Below, in pieces: positions 39,783 to 42,176 of a DNA stretch of 42,176 nt. The first letter of the stretch is position 1. Each line of letters starts with the position of its first letter. The DNA comes from Frigoribacterium faeni (GTDB lineage Bacteria; Actinomycetota; Actinomycetes; Actinomycetales; Microbacteriaceae). The stretch spans positions 1-42,176 of the forward strand of contig NZ_BJUV01000024.1 of assembly GCF_007988805.1 (NCBI RefSeq), in the 5' to 3' direction. The notes under the pieces are model-generated. The model was not told the origin of the DNA and ran no database searches. It worked only from the letters and a program-made list of their open reading frames with translations. Made by a program: the position numbers and the translations under genes.

Positions 39783-41643
39783 GCGTCGTCGCCGCAGCGG
39801 GCGAGGGATATCCGCTGCACTCGCCGCCGTCGCGCTCGTCGTGGCCCTCGTCCCGTCGGTCGCCACGGCGCGGCCGGCGACGGCCGACACCGCCCATTCC
39901 GCGCCCCAGCCCGCGTCCTCCCTGACGCCGTCGGGCTGCACGGCGGGCACCACCCTGAACGTCGTCGCCCACCAGGACGACGACGTGCTGTTCCAGAGCG
40001 CGACGCTGGTCGCCGACCTGCGCGCCGGGCGCTGCGTGACCACGGTCTACGTCACCGCCGGCGACGGGGGCCACCCCGCCGCCTACTGGCAGGAGCGCGA
40101 GCTCGGTCCCCGGGCGGCCTACGCCGGGATCCTCGGCCTGGCCGACGTCTGGACGACGTCGACGGTCGAGGTCGGCGGTCACGTCGTCGCGGTCGCCCGG
40201 CTCGACGCCGACCCGCGGGTGCAGCTCGTCTCGCTGCGCCTGCCCGACGGCGGCACCGACGGTATGGGGTTTCCCCTGACCGGCGACACGAGCCTGCTCG
40301 AGCTCTCCACGGGCGAGATCGACTCGCTCGCCGCCGTGGACGGCACGGCGACCTACACGCTGGCGTCGCTGTCGTCGACCCTCGACGCCCTGATGGCGGC
40401 CGTGCAGCCGACGAACATCAACACGCTCGACCACGTCGGGGCGATCGACGACGGCGACCACCCCGACCACCACGTGGTCGGCGCACTCGTCGACGCCGCC
40501 CAGCAGCGGTACACCACCCCGCACGGCTTCGCGGGCTACCAGGGGTACGGGATCCGCGACCGGCCCTCGAACCTCACCATGGCGCAGATCACCGACAAGT
40601 CGCAGGCGTTCTTCCGCTACGCCGAGCACGACCCCGCGACCTGCGGGGGCTGGGACGCCTGCTGGAACAAGCCCGAGTACGACTGGCTGAGCCGCCAGTA
40701 CGCCGTCGGCACCCCCACCACGACCGCGCCCCCCGCGGCGACGCCCGTCGACCCGCACGCGCCGCTGTCGGCCTTCGACGTCACGGGCGGCGCGACCGTC
40801 ACGGCGAGTTCGGAGAACACGGCGGACGGCCAGACCGCGGCCAAGGCGGTCGACGGGGTCGCCGACGGCTACCCCGGCGACCACCGGGCCGAGTGGGCGA
40901 CCGTCGGCGGCCGCTCGGGGAGCTGGCTGTCGCTCGCCTGGCCGACCGCTCGGACGATCGACCAGGTGGTGCTGCACGACCGGCCCAACGGCGACGACCG
41001 CGTCACCGGCGCGACCCTCGTGTTCTCGGACGGGTCGACGGTGGCCGTCCCGGCGCTCCCGGACGATGGATCCGCCGCCACGGTGACGTTCCCGGCCCGC
41101 GCCTCCTCGTCGCTGCGGATCACGGTCACGTCGACCTCCGGCACGACGCGCAACGTCGGTCTCGCCGAGCTGGTCGTCCGGTCGCCGTCGGCCGCGCCGA
41201 CCTCGACGCCCGCGCCGACCCGGACGGACGTCACCGCCGGCGCCGTCGCCACCGCCAGCTGGGACAATCCGGCCGACGGCCAGACGGCCGCGAAGGCGAT
41301 CGACGGCGTGGCCGACGGCTACCCGGGGAACGCCGCGAACGAGTGGGTGGCCCCGTGGGGTCGCACCGGCGTCGCGCTCACGCTCACCTGGTCGACGGCG
41401 AAGGCGATGGACACGGTCGTGCTGCACGACCGACCGAACCTCAGCGACGGCATCACCGGCGGCACCCTGACGTTCTCGGACGGCAGCACCGTGACGGTGC
41501 CCGCTCTCGACGACGCAGGAGGCGCGACGACGGTGAGCTTCCCGTCGCGGGTCGCGTCGTCGGTCACCTTCACCACGACGTCGGTGAGCGCCAGCACCGT
41601 CAACGTCGGCCTCGCCGAGATGCGGGTGCTCGTCACGGGCTGA
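39775..41643 (+). CDS. Secreted PIG-L-family deacetylase with two C-terminal repeat domains
   Basis: 622 aa from GTG 39775. Signal-like N-terminus (basic RRRRSGR, helix 11-30, ATARPATA) indicates export. Residues about 60-310 are the PIG-L (LmbE) domain: AHQDDD (65-70, normally AHPDD) and H229-P-D-H-H233, the zinc ligands. Residues about 335-475 and 482-622 are two tandem repeats of a beta-sandwich domain (the shared cores are VTASSENTADGQTAAKAVDG and ATASWDNPADGQTAAKAIDG), of the discoidin/DUF7402-like type, probably carbohydrate-binding. It probably removes N-acetyl groups from the polysaccharide outside the cell. The P-to-Q change in AHQDD is at a residue that is not a ligand. Confidence 0.88.
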   Translation: MAERRRRSGRGISAALAAVALVVALVPSVATARPATADTAHSAPQPASSLTPSGCTAGTTLNVVAHQDDDVLFQSATLVADLRAGRCVTTVYVTAGDGGHPAAYWQERELGPRAAYAGILGLADVWTTSTVEVGGHVVAVARLDADPRVQLVSLRLPDGGTDGMGFPLTGDTSLLELSTGEIDSLAAVDGTATYTLASLSSTLDALMAAVQPTNINTLDHVGAIDDGDHPDHHVVGALVDAAQQRYTTPHGFAGYQGYGIRDRPSNLTMAQITDKSQAFFRYAEHDPATCGGWDACWNKPEYDWLSRQYAVGTPTTTAPPAATPVDPHAPLSAFDVTGGATVTASSENTADGQTAAKAVDGVADGYPGDHRAEWATVGGRSGSWLSLAWPTARTIDQVVLHDRPNGDDRVTGATLVFSDGSTVAVPALPDDGSAATVTFPARASSSLRITVTSTSGTTRNVGLAELVVRSPSAAPTSTPAPTRTDVTAGAVATASWDNPADGQTAAKAIDGVADGYPGNAANEWVAPWGRTGVALTLTWSTAKAMDTVVLHDRPNLSDGITGGTLTFSDGSTVTVPALDDAGGATTVSFPSRVASSVTFTTTSVSASTVNVGLAEMRVLVTG

Positions 41644-41677
41644 TCCCGCGACCGGGCGCCGCCCGGCGCCGACCGGA

Positions 41678-41716
41678 CGACGGACGCCCTCCCCGTGGAG
41701 GCGGAGGGCGTCGTCG
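41678..41716. terminator. Bidirectional terminator hairpin
   Basis: CGACG-G-ACGCCCTCC (41678-41692, one bulged G) pairs with GGAGGGCGT-CGTCG (41703-41716). It lies between the PIG-L stop (41643) and the PRC-barrel stop (41742), which converge. Confidence 0.75.
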
Positions 41717-41741
41717 GACCGGCCGGAGCCGGTGGGCCGGG

Positions 41742-42095
41742 CTAGCGGCGGCCGAGGCGGCGTTCGCCCGTGGAGCCGAGCGCGTACTGGAGGCCGTAGT
41801 GCTCGAAGACGGCGGGTTCGCGCGACGCCTCGAGCTCGCCGTCGGTGTCGATCGAGGGCGCGTCCTTGACGATCTTCTTGTCGAACTGCACCTTGAGGTG
41901 CTTGGGGGCGACGACGGCGCCCTGGAGGGGCACGAAGACGAGCTTCTTGCCCATCAGCCCGGTCTGCACGGTGGCGAACGCGGGGGTGTCGGTCGACGTG
42001 TCGAAGTAGACGCTCTCGAGCGTGCCGACCTTGTCGCCGTTCGGGTCGACGACGGCCAGGCCGATCCAGTCGCGCAGGTTCTCGGCTTCGAACAT
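41742..42095 (-). CDS. PRC-barrel domain protein
   Basis: 117 aa from ATG 42095 with AGAGAGG about 8 bases upstream. Residues about 5-80 form the PRC barrel: LRDWIGLAVVDPNGDKVGTL, VYFDTSTDTPAFATVQTGLM, KKLVFVPLQGAVVAPKHLKV. The rest is a short polar tail (ASREPAVFEHYGLQYALGST). PRC barrels bind partners in RNA processing (RimM) or photosynthesis; stand-alone actinobacterial members are often stress-linked but uncharacterised. A longer frame to 42158 lacks a ribosome site. It is convergent with the exopolysaccharide operon. Confidence 0.88.
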   Translation of the reverse strand: MFEAENLRDWIGLAVVDPNGDKVGTLESVYFDTSTDTPAFATVQTGLMGKKLVFVPLQGAVVAPKHLKVQFDKKIVKDAPSIDTDGELEASREPAVFEHYGLQYALGSTGERRLGRR

Positions 42096-42176
42096 GGCAT
42101 GCCTCTCTGTCGACGCGGTCAGGGCCGGGCGCGACCCCTCCGACGCTAGTCGGCCCACCCGCCCCCCGCCCCCCCC

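Noticed and set aside
37443-40043. An 866-codon minus-strand frame opposite the large membrane protein
   Set aside because: Low-complexity charged sequence typical of antisense in high-GC genes; the forward frame has coherent membrane helices.
1-42176. CRISPR array
   Set aside because: No regularly spaced direct repeats with unique spacers were found; the 26-bp repeats are separated by whole genes.
1-42176. tRNA or rRNA genes and attachment sites derived from them
   Set aside because: No cloverleaf-like or conserved rRNA sequence was noticed, so an integration site for the accessory region cannot be named.

Overview
The window is high-GC actinobacterial DNA (I estimate about 70% GC by eye). 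The gene content, dense packing, many GTG starts and frequent -10 boxes 6-7 bases before the start codon fit a member of the Microbacteriaceae (Curtobacterium/Frigoribacterium/Clavibacter type). That placement is an inference from style and protein families; no rRNA or other marker gene is present. No tRNA, rRNA, CRISPR array or intact insertion sequence was seen.

Layout: (1) 1-3300, core-like: an EamA exporter divergent from a CGNR regulator over a perfect inverted repeat, then a coupled pair of a GAF-SpoIIE/PP2C phosphatase and a BLUF blue-light sensor. (2) About 3300-13760, accessory region of more mixed composition: inverted repeats, a small membrane protein, a secreted S1 serine protease, a truncated and frameshifted serine recombinase, a lone membrane-anchored protein, then a run of mostly small, unrelated, variously oriented genes (DUF2268 metalloprotease, MerR-TipAS regulator, RidA, lipoproteins, small membrane proteins). 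This run contains seven copies of a 26-bp near-palindromic repeat, several of which contain the stop codon of the adjacent gene. (3) 13760-19650: NmrA-type oxidoreductase divergent from a TetR regulator; a GAF-ANTAR coding region that follows the TetR stop in the same frame and has no normal start codon; a fatty-acid desaturase; three single genes. (4) 19760-27700: esterase plus DHA2-type MFS exporter, ABC exporter, methyltransferase, methionine aminopeptidase divergent from an XRE regulator, and a KmtR-like Ni/Co sensor coupled to a cation diffusion facilitator. (5) 27900-31400: GH13 alpha-glucosidase, 2-hydroxyacid dehydrogenase, a conserved hypothetical. (6) 31450-41650: exopolysaccharide locus with flippase, two coupled glycosyltransferases, GH16 glycanase, large membrane protein and a secreted PIG-L deacetylase with two C-terminal repeat domains. 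(7) A PRC-barrel protein closes the window.

How the genes work together: the polysaccharide locus has lipid-linked unit assembly (GT2, GT4), export (Wzx-like flippase), a multi-spanning membrane protein of unknown role, and extracellular trimming (GH16) and deacetylation (PIG-L), so it reads as a complete surface-glycan module. The kmtR-cdf pair reads as a metal-efflux switch. The BLUF-phosphatase pair suggests light input into a partner-switching stress pathway. The two most unusual features are the 26-bp repeat family with its single-gene units (7.5-13.8 kb) and the TetR/GAF-ANTAR in-frame junction. A third is the decamer AGGAGGCGCG, repeated 14 times between 16.4 and 41.6 kb and not found by eye in the first 16 kb.
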